NCBI RefSeq assembly: GCF_042676085.1
Contig: NZ_JBHTKH010000020.1
Location: 5,528-69,527, forward strand
Source: Terrabacter terrigena
GTDB lineage: Bacteria; Actinomycetota; Actinomycetes; Actinomycetales; Dermatophilaceae
Reading direction: 5' to 3'
DNA: 64,000 nt
Made by a program: the position numbers and the translations under genes. Below the pieces are notes generated by a model. The model was not told the DNA's origin. It searched no databases and worked only from the letters and a program-made list of their open reading frames with translations. Shown here in pieces: positions 8,264-16,311 of the stretch. Positions within the stretch are counted from its first letter, which is position 1; every line of letters begins with the position of its first letter.

Positions 8264-8974
8264 ATGAGCGACTGGGACTTCACCGGCCTGAAGGCCACCT
8301 ACGTCAACTGCACCCTGAAGAAGAGCCCCGAGCCGAGCCACACCCAGGGCCTGGTCGATGCCAGTGCTGCCATCATGCGCGAGCACGGTGTCACGGTCGA
8401 CGAGATCCGCTTCGTCGACCACGACGTCGCGACGGGCGTCTACCCCGACATGCGTGAGCACGGCTGGGAGAGCGACGCGTGGCCGGACCTCTACCCCGGA
8501 ATCCTCGAGAGCCAGATCCTCGTGGTCGCGGGCCCGATCTGGCTCGGCGACAACTCGAGCATCACCAAGCGCTTCATCGAGCGGATCTACTCGCTCAGCG
8601 GCCAGCTCAACGAGAAGGGTCAGTACCTCTTCTACGGTCGGGTCGCCGGGTGCCTCATCACGGGCAACGAGGACGGCATCAAGCACTGCGCGCAGAACGT
8701 GCTCTACAGCCTGCAGCACGTCGGCTACACGATCCCGCCCAACGCCGACGCCGGCTGGATCGGCGAGGCGGGCCCCGGGCCCAGCTACCTGGATCCCGGT
8801 AGCGGCGGCCCGGAGAACGACTTCACCAACCGCAACACGACGTTCATGACGTGGAACCTGATGCACCTCGCGCGCATGTTGCACGAGGCGGGCGGTGTGC
8901 CGGCCTACGGCAACCAGCGCTCGGCGTGGAACGAGGGCAACCACTTCGGCTGGCACAACCCCGAGTACCGCTGA
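8264..8974 (+). CDS. Flavodoxin-fold NAD(P)H-dependent oxidoreductase
   Basis: 236-residue protein with the flavodoxin-like FMN reductase fold. An N-terminal strand (ATYVNCTLKKSPEPSHT) forms the FMN phosphate loop, and GPIWLGDNSSITKRFIER near residue 90 is the characteristic FMN isoalloxazine-contact region of NADPH-dependent FMN reductases. It should transfer hydride from NAD(P)H to a quinone, nitro-compound or flavin; the substrate is unknown. A strong ribosome site (GGGAGGGAGGAG) precedes the ATG. It follows argS by 70 bases and converges on xylB. Confidence 0.85.
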   Translation: MSDWDFTGLKATYVNCTLKKSPEPSHTQGLVDASAAIMREHGVTVDEIRFVDHDVATGVYPDMREHGWESDAWPDLYPGILESQILVVAGPIWLGDNSSITKRFIERIYSLSGQLNEKGQYLFYGRVAGCLITGNEDGIKHCAQNVLYSLQHVGYTIPPNADAGWIGEAGPGPSYLDPGSGGPENDFTNRNTTFMTWNLMHLARMLHEAGGVPAYGNQRSAWNEGNHFGWHNPEYR

Positions 8975-8985
8975 CCGTCATCGTG

Positions 8986-10410
8986 TCAGGCGCCGCCGTG
9001 GGTGCGCCCGAGCAGGTCCTGGTAGCGCGCCACGACGGCTGCGTGCGCCTCGGCGTCACCGGCGGCGACGGCATACTCCGAGTCGACGTCGAGCGACCAG
9101 GTGGGCGGGTCCTGCTCGCCTGAAAGGGCCCACGCGGCCTGACGGGCGGCCCCCACCCCGACGTACTCGGCCGGTGCCGGCACGACGACGGGCGCACGGA
9201 AGAGCCCGGGCGCGATCTCGCGCACCGCCCGCGACGCGGCTGCGCCGCCGATGAGCAGCACGCGGTCGACGGCGACGTCGTGCGCGCGCAGGGCGTCGAC
9301 GCCCGCGACGAGGTTGCACAGCATGCCCTCGACCGCAGCACGGGCGAGGTTCTCGGGAGCCGAGTTGGAGCGTGTCAGCCCGCTGAGCGTGCCGGTCGCG
9401 TCGGGGAGGTCGGGGGTCCTCTCACCGTCGAGGTAGGGCAGCAGGCTCAGGCCGCCGGCGCCCGGAGAGGCCTGCAGCGCGAGACGGTCGAGCTCTGCGA
9501 GGTCCACGCCGAGCATCGACGCGGCCGCCGTCAGCACTCGTGCGGCGTTGAGGGTGCACATGAGCGGGAGGTGGTGGCCGGTCGCGTCGGCGAACCCGGC
9601 GATGGCACCCGTCTCGTCGCGGATCGCAGACCGGTGCGGCGTGAAGACGGTGCCGCTCGTGCCGAGGGAGACGACGACGTCGCCCGGGTGCAGCGTCAGG
9701 CCGAGTGCCGCACCCATGTTGTCTCCGGTGCCTGCGGCGACCAACATGCCGTCCGAGGTGTGCCCCGCGGCCTCGTAGGGTTGGAGCACGCGCGGCACGG
9801 CGAGGTCGCGACCGAAGGCCCGCTCGAGCAGGTCGGGACGGTAGTCGCCGGTGGCCGCCGACCAGTAGCCCGTGCCCGAGGCGTCGCCCCGGTCGGTGGT
9901 CCATTGCTCGAACCCGTTGCCCTGCTGCAGGATCCGGCCTGTCAGCCAGTCGTGCGGCAGGACCACGCGCGCGACTCGAGCGGCGTTCTCGGGCTCGTGC
10001 TGGGCAAGCCAGCGCAGCTTGGTCACGGTGAAGCTCGGCACGAGCACGAGACCCACGGCGTCGACCCAGGCCGAGGGCCCACCGAGCTCGTCCGTCAGGT
10101 CGCCGGCGGCCTGGGCGCTGCGCGTGTCGTTCCACAGCAGGGCGTCGCGCACCACCGCGTCGGTCTCGTCGAGCGCGACCATGCCGTGCTGCTGCCCGCC
10201 CACGGCGACGGCGGCCACCCCGTCGAGGATGCCGCCGCTGCTCGCCTGCTCGAACGCGTCCCACCACCGGTCCGGATGGACCTCCGTGCCGTCGGGGTGC
10301 GGCGCCCGGGCCGTTCGCACCACCGCGCCCGTCTCGGCGTCGCAGACGACGATCTTCGTGGACTGGGTCGAGCTGTCGACCCCGGCGACGAGGGTCTGGC
10401 CATCGGTCAC
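8986..10410 (-). CDS. xylB: Xylulokinase
   Basis: 474-residue FGGY-family sugar kinase. It phosphorylates D-xylulose to D-xylulose 5-phosphate, feeding the pentose phosphate pathway. The N-terminal ATPase motif GVDSSTQSTK is near residue 10, GGQQHGMVALDE near 70 matches the substrate-site signature of XylB, and the second half carries SLGTSGTVF and the C-terminal IGGAAASRAVREI ATP site. I choose GTG at 10410, which overlaps the stop of the upstream dehydrogenase as GTGA and implies translational coupling; ATG at 10431 would add seven residues. It is the last gene of the polyol operon, which fits oxidation of arabitol or xylitol to xylulose. Confidence 0.93.
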   Translation of the reverse strand: MTDGQTLVAGVDSSTQSTKIVVCDAETGAVVRTARAPHPDGTEVHPDRWWDAFEQASSGGILDGVAAVAVGGQQHGMVALDETDAVVRDALLWNDTRSAQAAGDLTDELGGPSAWVDAVGLVLVPSFTVTKLRWLAQHEPENAARVARVVLPHDWLTGRILQQGNGFEQWTTDRGDASGTGYWSAATGDYRPDLLERAFGRDLAVPRVLQPYEAAGHTSDGMLVAAGTGDNMGAALGLTLHPGDVVVSLGTSGTVFTPHRSAIRDETGAIAGFADATGHHLPLMCTLNAARVLTAAASMLGVDLAELDRLALQASPGAGGLSLLPYLDGERTPDLPDATGTLSGLTRSNSAPENLARAAVEGMLCNLVAGVDALRAHDVAVDRVLLIGGAAASRAVREIAPGLFRAPVVVPAPAEYVGVGAARQAAWALSGEQDPPTWSLDVDSEYAVAAGDAEAHAAVVARYQDLLGRTHGGA

Positions 10411-11924
10411 GTGCTCACCCGCGTGCTCCATGACTGCAGCGTCTCCCGAGCGCCCTTCTCGTGCAAGGCCGACAGGGCTTCGGTGTAGACCTCGGCGAAC
10501 CGGGCGTCGTCGGCGAGCCCACCGAAGAGGTCCTCGTCGCGCAGGAACGCGAGCGGGTCGTCGCCCTGCCGGGCGGCGGCCGCCATGACGCGGTCCCTGA
10601 TGCGGTCGACGACCTCGATCGGCTCGCCTCGCTCGTCGACCCCCTCGGCGTAGCGCGCCCACGAGGCGACGACGAGCGCCGAGCGCTCGACCTCGCCGCC
10701 CTCCGCGAGGTTCTGGTTGATGACGGGCACGAGCCACTTGGGGATGCGGTCGGACGACTCGGCGCACAGCCGGGCGAGCGTGTCGCGCACCTCCGGGTTG
10801 GCGAACCGCTCGACGAGCTGGTGGCGGTACGCGTCGAGATCGACCCCGGGCACGTCGGGCAGCGTCGGTGTGCCTTCGCGCTCCATGTAGCCGAGCAGGA
10901 AGTCGACGAAGAGCGGGTCCTGGCAGACCTCGTGGGCGTAGCGGTAGCCCGCGAGGTAGCCGAGGTAGCAGAGTGCCTGGTGGCTCGCGTTGAGCAGCCG
11001 CAGCTTCATCAGCTCGTAGGGCACGACGTCGTCGACGAGCTGCACGCCGGCGTCCTCGAACGGGGGACGCCCGTCGGTGAAGTGGTCCTCGAGCACCCAC
11101 TGCGTGAACGGCTCGCACACGACGGGCCAGTCGTCCTGCACACCGAACTCGTCGGCGAGCCGGTCGATGTCGTCCTGCGTCGTCACCGGGGTGATGCGGT
11201 CGACCATGCAGTTGGGGAACTGCACGTGCTCGTCCATCCAGTCGGCGAGGCCAGGGTCCTTGAGCCGGGCGAACGCCGTCATCATCCTGCGGGCGACGTC
11301 GCCGTTGCCGGGCAGGTTGTCGCACGACATCACGGTGAACGGCGACTGGCCGGCGGCCCGTCGGGCCGCGAGGCCCGCCACGACATAGCCGAAGACGGTG
11401 CGCGGGACCGCCCCCTCCTCGAGGTCGGCCCGGATCGACGGGTCGGAGGCGTCGAACTCGCCCGTCACCTGGTTGACGAGGTAGCCGCCCTCGGTGATGG
11501 TCAGCGACACGATGCGTGTGCGTGGGTCGGCGAGTCGGTCGACGACAGCCTGCGGGTCGTCCGGCGCGAACATCATCTCGACGATGCTGCCGATCACCCG
11601 CGGCTCGCGGTGCCCGTCGGGGTGCTTGACGACGAGGGTGTAGAGGCCGTCCTGCGCCGTCAACGTGTCGACGATCCGTCGGTCGTGGGGCAGGGCGCCG
11701 ACGCCGCAGATGCCCCAGTCGAGCGCCTCGCCCTGCTCCATGAGCTGGTCGAGGTACATCGCCTCGTGCGCGCGGTGGAAGCCGCCGACACCGAAGTGCA
11801 CGATGCCCGCCGTGACCTTGCCGCGGTCGTATGCCGGCCGACCCACTCGGGGCGGCAGGGCGGCATACGTGCTCGCCGACAGCTGCGACGGTCGTGATGG
11901 CGGCGGTGCGGGAGTGCTGGTCAT
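10407..11924 (-). CDS. Mannitol/D-arabitol 2(4)-dehydrogenase family protein
   Basis: 505-residue long-chain polyol dehydrogenase. It oxidises a sugar alcohol (mannitol to fructose, arabitol to xylulose) with NAD. The N-terminal Rossmann strand HFGVGGFHRAHEAMYLDQL is at about 45-65, SCDNLPGNGDV near 205 and the conserved catalytic lysine region VDDVVPYELMKLRLLNASH near 305 (K..N..H) identify the family. The start is ATG at 11924 with AGAGGA six bases upstream; a longer frame exists but lacks a ribosome site. A short hairpin lies upstream between this gene and the SDR gene. The neighbouring xylulokinase favours arabitol as one substrate, as in the mannitol/arabitol operon of Pseudomonas fluorescens. 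Confidence 0.93.
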   Translation of the reverse strand: MTSTPAPPPSRPSQLSASTYAALPPRVGRPAYDRGKVTAGIVHFGVGGFHRAHEAMYLDQLMEQGEALDWGICGVGALPHDRRIVDTLTAQDGLYTLVVKHPDGHREPRVIGSIVEMMFAPDDPQAVVDRLADPRTRIVSLTITEGGYLVNQVTGEFDASDPSIRADLEEGAVPRTVFGYVVAGLAARRAAGQSPFTVMSCDNLPGNGDVARRMMTAFARLKDPGLADWMDEHVQFPNCMVDRITPVTTQDDIDRLADEFGVQDDWPVVCEPFTQWVLEDHFTDGRPPFEDAGVQLVDDVVPYELMKLRLLNASHQALCYLGYLAGYRYAHEVCQDPLFVDFLLGYMEREGTPTLPDVPGVDLDAYRHQLVERFANPEVRDTLARLCAESSDRIPKWLVPVINQNLAEGGEVERSALVVASWARYAEGVDERGEPIEVVDRIRDRVMAAAARQGDDPLAFLRDEDLFGGLADDARFAEVYTEALSALHEKGARETLQSWSTRVST

Positions 11925-11965
11925 GGGTCCTCTGCGTGGTCTCGAGGGTTGAGTGGAGGGAAGCG

Positions 11966-11998
11966 CCCCCGTGGCGGGGGGCCCTGTCGCCACGGGGG
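11966..11998 (-). other. Intercistronic hairpin between SDR and polyol dehydrogenase genes
   Basis: CCCCCGTGGCG and CGCCACGGGGG pair perfectly over 11 bases around an 11-base loop. No T-run follows on the minus strand, so it more likely sets mRNA stability or processing than stops transcription. Confidence 0.6.
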
Positions 11999-12011
11999 TC
12001 GACGTGTGGCG

Positions 12012-12752
12012 TCAGTGCGGCTCGGACATACTCCACATCGTCCACAGCTCGGTGCGCATCCTTCGCGGCTGACGCAAGGTGTAGGTGACCGCCTGCGCGA
12101 TGTCGGACGGCTCCATGAAGTCGCCCTCGGACGGGTCACGGTCGCCGAAGCGTCCGTCCGCCGCTGCGAAGGCGGTGTTGACGCCTGCCGGTGCGATCGT
12201 CGTGGTCCGGATGCCTTCGCCGCGCAGCTCACGGTCGAGGGCATAGCCGAGGTTGATCTGCGCCCCCTTGGTCGCGGCGTACACCGCCTCCTTGCCGCCG
12301 CCGATGAGGAGGCCGGCCACCGAGCCGATGATGACGATGTCGCCGCCGTCGCCCTGGGCCCGGAACTGGCGCACGGCCGCTCGTGCCAGCCAGACCGTGC
12401 CCTTGACGTTGACGTCCACCATGAGCGAGACCTCGTCCGCTGAGTAGTCGAGCACCCCGCCGTAGAAGCCGACAGCCGCGTTCGCCACCACGGAGTCGAC
12501 GCGGCCGAAGGCTGCGACGCCGGCGCTGACGAGCGCGTCTGCCGTGGCCTCGCCCCTGACGTCGCCGACGTGGGTGGTGAGGCGGTCCTCGTCCCACGTG
12601 TCGCGAAGCGGGGCGAGCGCGTCGGGCCGCACGTCGCCGGCCACGACGCGGCCGCCGGCCTCGAGCACCAGTCGGGTGATGGCGCCGCCGATGCCGCCGC
12701 CGGCGCCGGTGACGACGACGACCGTGTCCTCGAGGCTGCGTCCGTGCTCCAT
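12012..12752 (-). CDS. Short-chain dehydrogenase/reductase in the polyol operon
   Basis: 246-residue classical SDR. The cofactor motif TGAGGGIG is near residue 15, NAA near 90, the catalytic Ser in IIGSVAGLL near 142 and the YAATK motif near 158. It probably oxidises a sugar alcohol such as sorbitol, ribitol or xylitol with NAD(P), widening the range of the pathway, but the substrate is not readable. ATG at 12752 has GAAGGA eight bases upstream. An alternative GTG at 12791 overlaps the permease stop codon and would add 13 residues. It sits between the transporter genes and the polyol dehydrogenase, all on the minus strand. Confidence 0.9.
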   Translation of the reverse strand: MEHGRSLEDTVVVVTGAGGGIGGAITRLVLEAGGRVVAGDVRPDALAPLRDTWDEDRLTTHVGDVRGEATADALVSAGVAAFGRVDSVVANAAVGFYGGVLDYSADEVSLMVDVNVKGTVWLARAAVRQFRAQGDGGDIVIIGSVAGLLIGGGKEAVYAATKGAQINLGYALDRELRGEGIRTTTIAPAGVNTAFAAADGRFGDRDPSEGDFMEPSDIAQAVTYTLRQPRRMRTELWTMWSMSEPH

Positions 12753-12787
12753 GGCGGGGTGTCCTTCGGGTCGGATGGCGGTGCTGG

Positions 12788-13612
12788 TCACTTGATCGCT
12801 CCCATCGAGAGGCCACGGACGAGCTGCTTCTGCGCCACCCAGCCCGCGATGATGACCGGCAGCGCGGCGATCGTCGCGGCCGCCGAGAGGACCGCGAGGA
12901 ACTGTCCTCGTCCATCGACGAAGCTGCCGAGGAAGGGCGGGGTGGTGCGGGCGGCCGAGCTCGTCAGCAGCAGGGCGAGGAAGTACTCGTTCCAGGCGAA
13001 GATGAAGCTGATGAGCGCAGCGGCCGCGACACCGGGCAGGACGAGCGGCAGCACGATCCGAACGATCTCGCGGAACATCCCGGCACCGTCCACGCGCGCC
13101 GCCTCGATGATCTCGAAGGGGACCTCGAGGAGGAACGAGCGCATCATCCACACTGTCACGGGCAGGTTCATCGCGCCGTAGACGATGGCGAGGACGTAGA
13201 TGTTGTCGAGCAGCCCGACCGTCTTGAAGATCATGAAGAGCGGCAGCACGATCGCGGCGAGCGGCATGAACCGGGTCGAGATGAAGAAGGACAGCGAGTT
13301 CTGCACGTTCTTCACCCGGCGGATCGAGAGCGCGTACGCGGCCGGGATCGCGAGGAGGACCGAGATGACCGTCGAGGTCACCGCCGCGGTCAGCGAGTTC
13401 TGGAGGTAGCCGGCCATCCCGCGATCCATGGCGAGCCGGTAGCCCTCCGTCACGGGCTTGAAGATGAACGACGGGTTGACGGACGACGCCAGCGACTCCG
13501 GCTTGAACCCGTTGAGGAACATCCACAGCACGGGGAAGAAGAAGATGAGGACGAGGATCCAGGTGACGAGGGTGACGAGGGCCCCGCGGGCCGAGCGGGT
13601 CGAGCTGTTCAT
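12788..13612 (-). CDS. Carbohydrate/polyol ABC transporter permease 2 (MalG-like)
   Basis: 274-residue inner-membrane permease of the carbohydrate uptake-1 family with six predicted helices. The cytoplasmic ATPase-docking EAA loop is clear at EAARVDGAGMFREIVRIVLP (about residues 174-193). Pairs with the preceding permease to form the channel. Its ATG overlaps the stop of the first permease as ATGA, showing translational coupling. Closest functional analogues are SmoG/MtlG of sorbitol and mannitol importers. There is no ATP-binding subunit anywhere in the operon. Confidence 0.93.
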   Translation of the reverse strand: MNSSTRSARGALVTLVTWILVLIFFFPVLWMFLNGFKPESLASSVNPSFIFKPVTEGYRLAMDRGMAGYLQNSLTAAVTSTVISVLLAIPAAYALSIRRVKNVQNSLSFFISTRFMPLAAIVLPLFMIFKTVGLLDNIYVLAIVYGAMNLPVTVWMMRSFLLEVPFEIIEAARVDGAGMFREIVRIVLPLVLPGVAAAALISFIFAWNEYFLALLLTSSAARTTPPFLGSFVDGRGQFLAVLSAAATIAALPVIIAGWVAQKQLVRGLSMGAIK

Positions 13613-14562
13613 CGGCTTCCTCCTGCCATGAAGACCTTGAAGACGCTCTTGAGCGCGATGGTCGCGACGATGATCGTGAGGATGACGGTCACGACGCCGT
13701 ATGCCGCTGCCTGCCCGACGTCGAGGCCGATGAAGGCTCGCTCGTAGAGGAGGTAGGCGAGGGTCTTCGTACCGCCAGTGCCCTTGGTGAGGATGGCGAT
13801 CGGGTCGAAGACCTGGAGGATGATGACCGAGCCGAGGAGCACCCCGATCTCGATGTACATCCGGAGGTGGGGCAACGTGATCCACGTGAAGGTGCGCCAG
13901 GTGCCCGCACCATCGACCTGGGCGGCCTCGAGGATGCCCTTGTCCTGCCCCTGCAGTCCGGCCAGGAGGATCAGCATCATGAACGGCGTGAACTGCCACG
14001 TGAGCACGATGACGACCGTCATCATCGGGTGCTCGGTGCTCCACGACACGACCGGCAGGTGCAGCGCCCGGAAGAGCCAGTTCAGCATCCCGATGTTGGT
14101 GTCGAACATCGAGTACTTCCAGATGAGCGCTGCGGCCGCCGGCATGATGAGGAAGGGTGTGATCATCAGCGTCCGGGCCACTGCCCGCCCGTGGAACTGG
14201 CGGTCGAGCAGCACAGCGAAGAGCAGGCCGAAGAGCACCGCGAGGGTGACCGAGAAGGCGGTGATGAGCACCGTGGCGACGATCGAGGGCCACAGGTCGC
14301 CCGAGGTCAGTGCACTCGTGTAGTTGTCGAACCCCGCGAAGGCACGCTCGTTGGGGTAGAGCAGGTTCCACTTCGTCAGCGAGAAGCCGATGGTGGTGAG
14401 GAACGGAATCTGCGTCAGCAGGATGAGAAAGATGACCGCCGGCAGCACCAGGCCCCGGTTCCTCCAGAGCTCCTTGCGCTGCAGACGGCGCTTGTCCGTT
14501 GCGGTCACGGCCCGGACGTCGTCGAGCTCGGTGGGTTGTGTGGTGGTCGTGGTTGTCGTCAT
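13609..14562 (-). CDS. Carbohydrate/polyol ABC transporter permease 1 (MalF-like)
   Basis: 317-residue inner-membrane permease with a poly-Thr N-terminus, six helices and the EAA loop EAAQVDGAGTWRTFTWITLP at about 215-234. Resembles SmoF/MtlF sorbitol/mannitol permeases. ATG at 14562 has GAGGGAG upstream. Lies 100 bases downstream of the binding-protein gene with a perfect 14-bp hairpin in the gap, then overlaps permease 2 by four bases. Confidence 0.93.
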   Translation of the reverse strand: MTTTTTTTQPTELDDVRAVTATDKRRLQRKELWRNRGLVLPAVIFLILLTQIPFLTTIGFSLTKWNLLYPNERAFAGFDNYTSALTSGDLWPSIVATVLITAFSVTLAVLFGLLFAVLLDRQFHGRAVARTLMITPFLIMPAAAALIWKYSMFDTNIGMLNWLFRALHLPVVSWSTEHPMMTVVIVLTWQFTPFMMLILLAGLQGQDKGILEAAQVDGAGTWRTFTWITLPHLRMYIEIGVLLGSVIILQVFDPIAILTKGTGGTKTLAYLLYERAFIGLDVGQAAAYGVVTVILTIIVATIALKSVFKVFMAGGSR

Positions 14563-14606
14563 GTCGGCACTCCCTCGTGCGACTGCAGGGGTTGGAGAAG
14601 GTGGGC

Positions 14607-14640
14607 GGGGCCGGGTCCGGGGCGTGCCGGACCCGGCCCC
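14607..14640 (-). other. Perfect intercistronic hairpin after the binding-protein gene
   Basis: GGGGCCGGGTCCGG and CCGGACCCGGCCCC form a perfect 14-bp stem with a 6-base loop (GGCGTG), 24 bases past the binding-protein stop. There is no T-run. Such stems after binding-protein genes protect the upstream mRNA so that the binding protein is made in excess over the permeases. Confidence 0.75.
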
Positions 14641-14663
14641 GTCGGCTGGGCGTCAGCGGGACG

Positions 14664-16028
14664 TCACTTCTTGTGCTTGTCGCCCGCCTGCTGGGCGATG
14701 CTCTGGCACTTGCCGAGGGCGTCGTCGATCGTGCCGCGGTTGGCCAGGTAGTCAGCGACGAGCTGGGCGCACTGGTTGCCGACGTCCTGGAACTCGGGGA
14801 TGGACACGTACTGGATGCCGACCCACGGCTGTGGGTTGACGCCCGGCTGCTTCGGGTTAACCGAGCTCATGACGTCGAGGGTGATGGGCGCATACGCCTT
14901 CGCGGCGTCCTTGTACTGGGGCAGCTCGTACGTCGAGGTGCGCGAGCCCGGTGGCACGTTGGACCAGCCGATCTTCGTGCCGACGAGCTTGATGTAGTCC
15001 TTGCTCGTGGCCCACTTGACGAACTTGACGGCCGCGTCCTTCTTCTTCGTCGACGCCGGGATGGCGAGGTTCCAGCTCCACAGCCAGCCGGACTCCTTCG
15101 TCTTGCTGACCGGCATGTGGGCGTAGCCCATCTTGCCCTTCACGGGCGAGTCGGCGGCTTCGAGCATCGAGGCTGCCACGGAGGCGTCCGCCCACATCGC
15201 GGCCTTGCCCTCCTTGAGGGCGGTGAGGCACTCGTTGAAGCTGTAGGAGACAGGGTCCTTCTCACCGGAGTCGTCGAGCATCTTCTTGTAGAAGCCGACG
15301 GCCTCCTTCCACTCCGGGGTGTCAACCGTCGCTTTCCAGTTGCTGTCGTACCAGCTGCCGCCGAAGGTCTGCACGACCGTGGTGAGCGGTGCGAAGAGGT
15401 CTCCCCAGCCTGGCTTGCCACGCATGCAGATGCCCGCCATGTCAGCGGTGTTGACCTTCTTCGCCGCGTCGGCGACCTCCTGCCACGTCGGGTTCTGGGA
15501 CAGCTTGACGCCGGCCTTGTCGAGGACCTCCTTGTTGTACATGAGGATCGAGGACTCGCCGTAGAACGGCACAGCGAAGAGCTTGCCGTCGAAGGTGTTG
15601 ACGTCGCGCACCGGCGGGAGCAGGTCGTTCACGTCGTACGACGCGTCCGACTGCAGCTCGGGGGTGAGGTCGACGAGCCACCCGTTGGATCCCCACTGGG
15701 GCGTCTCGTAGGCACCGATGGTCACGATGTCGTACTGACCGGCTCCGCTCGCGACGTCCGCCGTCACGGCGGCGCGGAGGTCTCCCTCCTCCATGACCTG
15801 GAAGTTGACCTTCGTACCGGGGTTGGCCTTCTCGTACTCGGTCTTGAGCTTCTCCATGTCCTTCATCTGGCCGTTGTTCACGGTGGCCACGTTGAGGGTG
15901 ACGGATCCGCCGCCGGCTCCGGTGGACCCGCCACCGGACTGCACCGCCCCGGACGAACAGGCCGCCACCGTCATGGCCACTGCCACGGCGCCCGTCCCCA
16001 GCGCGAGCATGCGCTTGTTCGCAAGCAT
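14664..16028 (-). CDS. Extracellular polyol-binding lipoprotein (ABC solute-binding protein)
   Basis: 454-residue family 1 solute-binding protein. The signal peptide ends in the lipobox VAAC with the lipidated cysteine at residue 24, followed by a Gly/Ser-rich tether, so the mature protein is anchored outside the membrane. It captures the sugar alcohol and delivers it to the two permeases. Family features include GQYDIVTIGAYETPQWG and FAVPFYGESSILMYNKE, found in sorbitol/mannitol-binding proteins (SmoE/MtlE). ATG at 16028 has AAAGGAG six bases upstream. First gene of the six-gene operon; the AraC gene is divergent, 237 bases away. Confidence 0.93.
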   Translation of the reverse strand: MLANKRMLALGTGAVAVAMTVAACSSGAVQSGGGSTGAGGGSVTLNVATVNNGQMKDMEKLKTEYEKANPGTKVNFQVMEEGDLRAAVTADVASGAGQYDIVTIGAYETPQWGSNGWLVDLTPELQSDASYDVNDLLPPVRDVNTFDGKLFAVPFYGESSILMYNKEVLDKAGVKLSQNPTWQEVADAAKKVNTADMAGICMRGKPGWGDLFAPLTTVVQTFGGSWYDSNWKATVDTPEWKEAVGFYKKMLDDSGEKDPVSYSFNECLTALKEGKAAMWADASVAASMLEAADSPVKGKMGYAHMPVSKTKESGWLWSWNLAIPASTKKKDAAVKFVKWATSKDYIKLVGTKIGWSNVPPGSRTSTYELPQYKDAAKAYAPITLDVMSSVNPKQPGVNPQPWVGIQYVSIPEFQDVGNQCAQLVADYLANRGTIDDALGKCQSIAQQAGDKHKK

Positions 16029-16192
16029 TCCCAACTCCTTTGGTAGGCATTTCTCGTTCCGTCAGCCCGGTCTGCGAGTCCGGTGGGGCAGCGCCCCGAG
16101 CGGATGTGAGCTCCGCTGGCGTTCTTGACGAGAACTTGCCGGAACGGTAATGAGGCGGTCTCGTGCTCAACAACGCCGTCAGCCCTCAGTCA

Positions 16193-16311
16193 TTGATACG
16201 ATTTTTCGCGAGGGTGGTGGCAGCATGGGGCGCATCGGTCACGGCCCCGCATGAGGTGGTGACGATGAAGTCCCACGCGGGGGAGGAGGCGAAGATTTCG
16301 TATCGATCGGA
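16193..16311. promoter_or_regulatory. Candidate AraC operator pair in the polyol divergent region
   Basis: ATTGATACGATTTTTCGC at 16193-16210 recurs in opposite orientation at about 16292-16309 (minus strand ATCGATACGAAATCTTCGC). They share GATACGA plus a TTCGC end. The A/T-rich sites stand out against the background. The second lies inside the first codons of the regulator gene. Binding by the AraC protein is inferred. Confidence 0.4.

Noticed and set aside
10432..12045. Open frame that appears to extend xylB to over 1000 residues
   Set aside because: The upstream part is the polyol dehydrogenase gene read in the wrong frame; xylB starts at 10410 or 10431.
12788..14562. Single fused permease
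   Set aside because: The ATGA overlap at 13609-13612 and two complete EAA loops show two separate permease genes.
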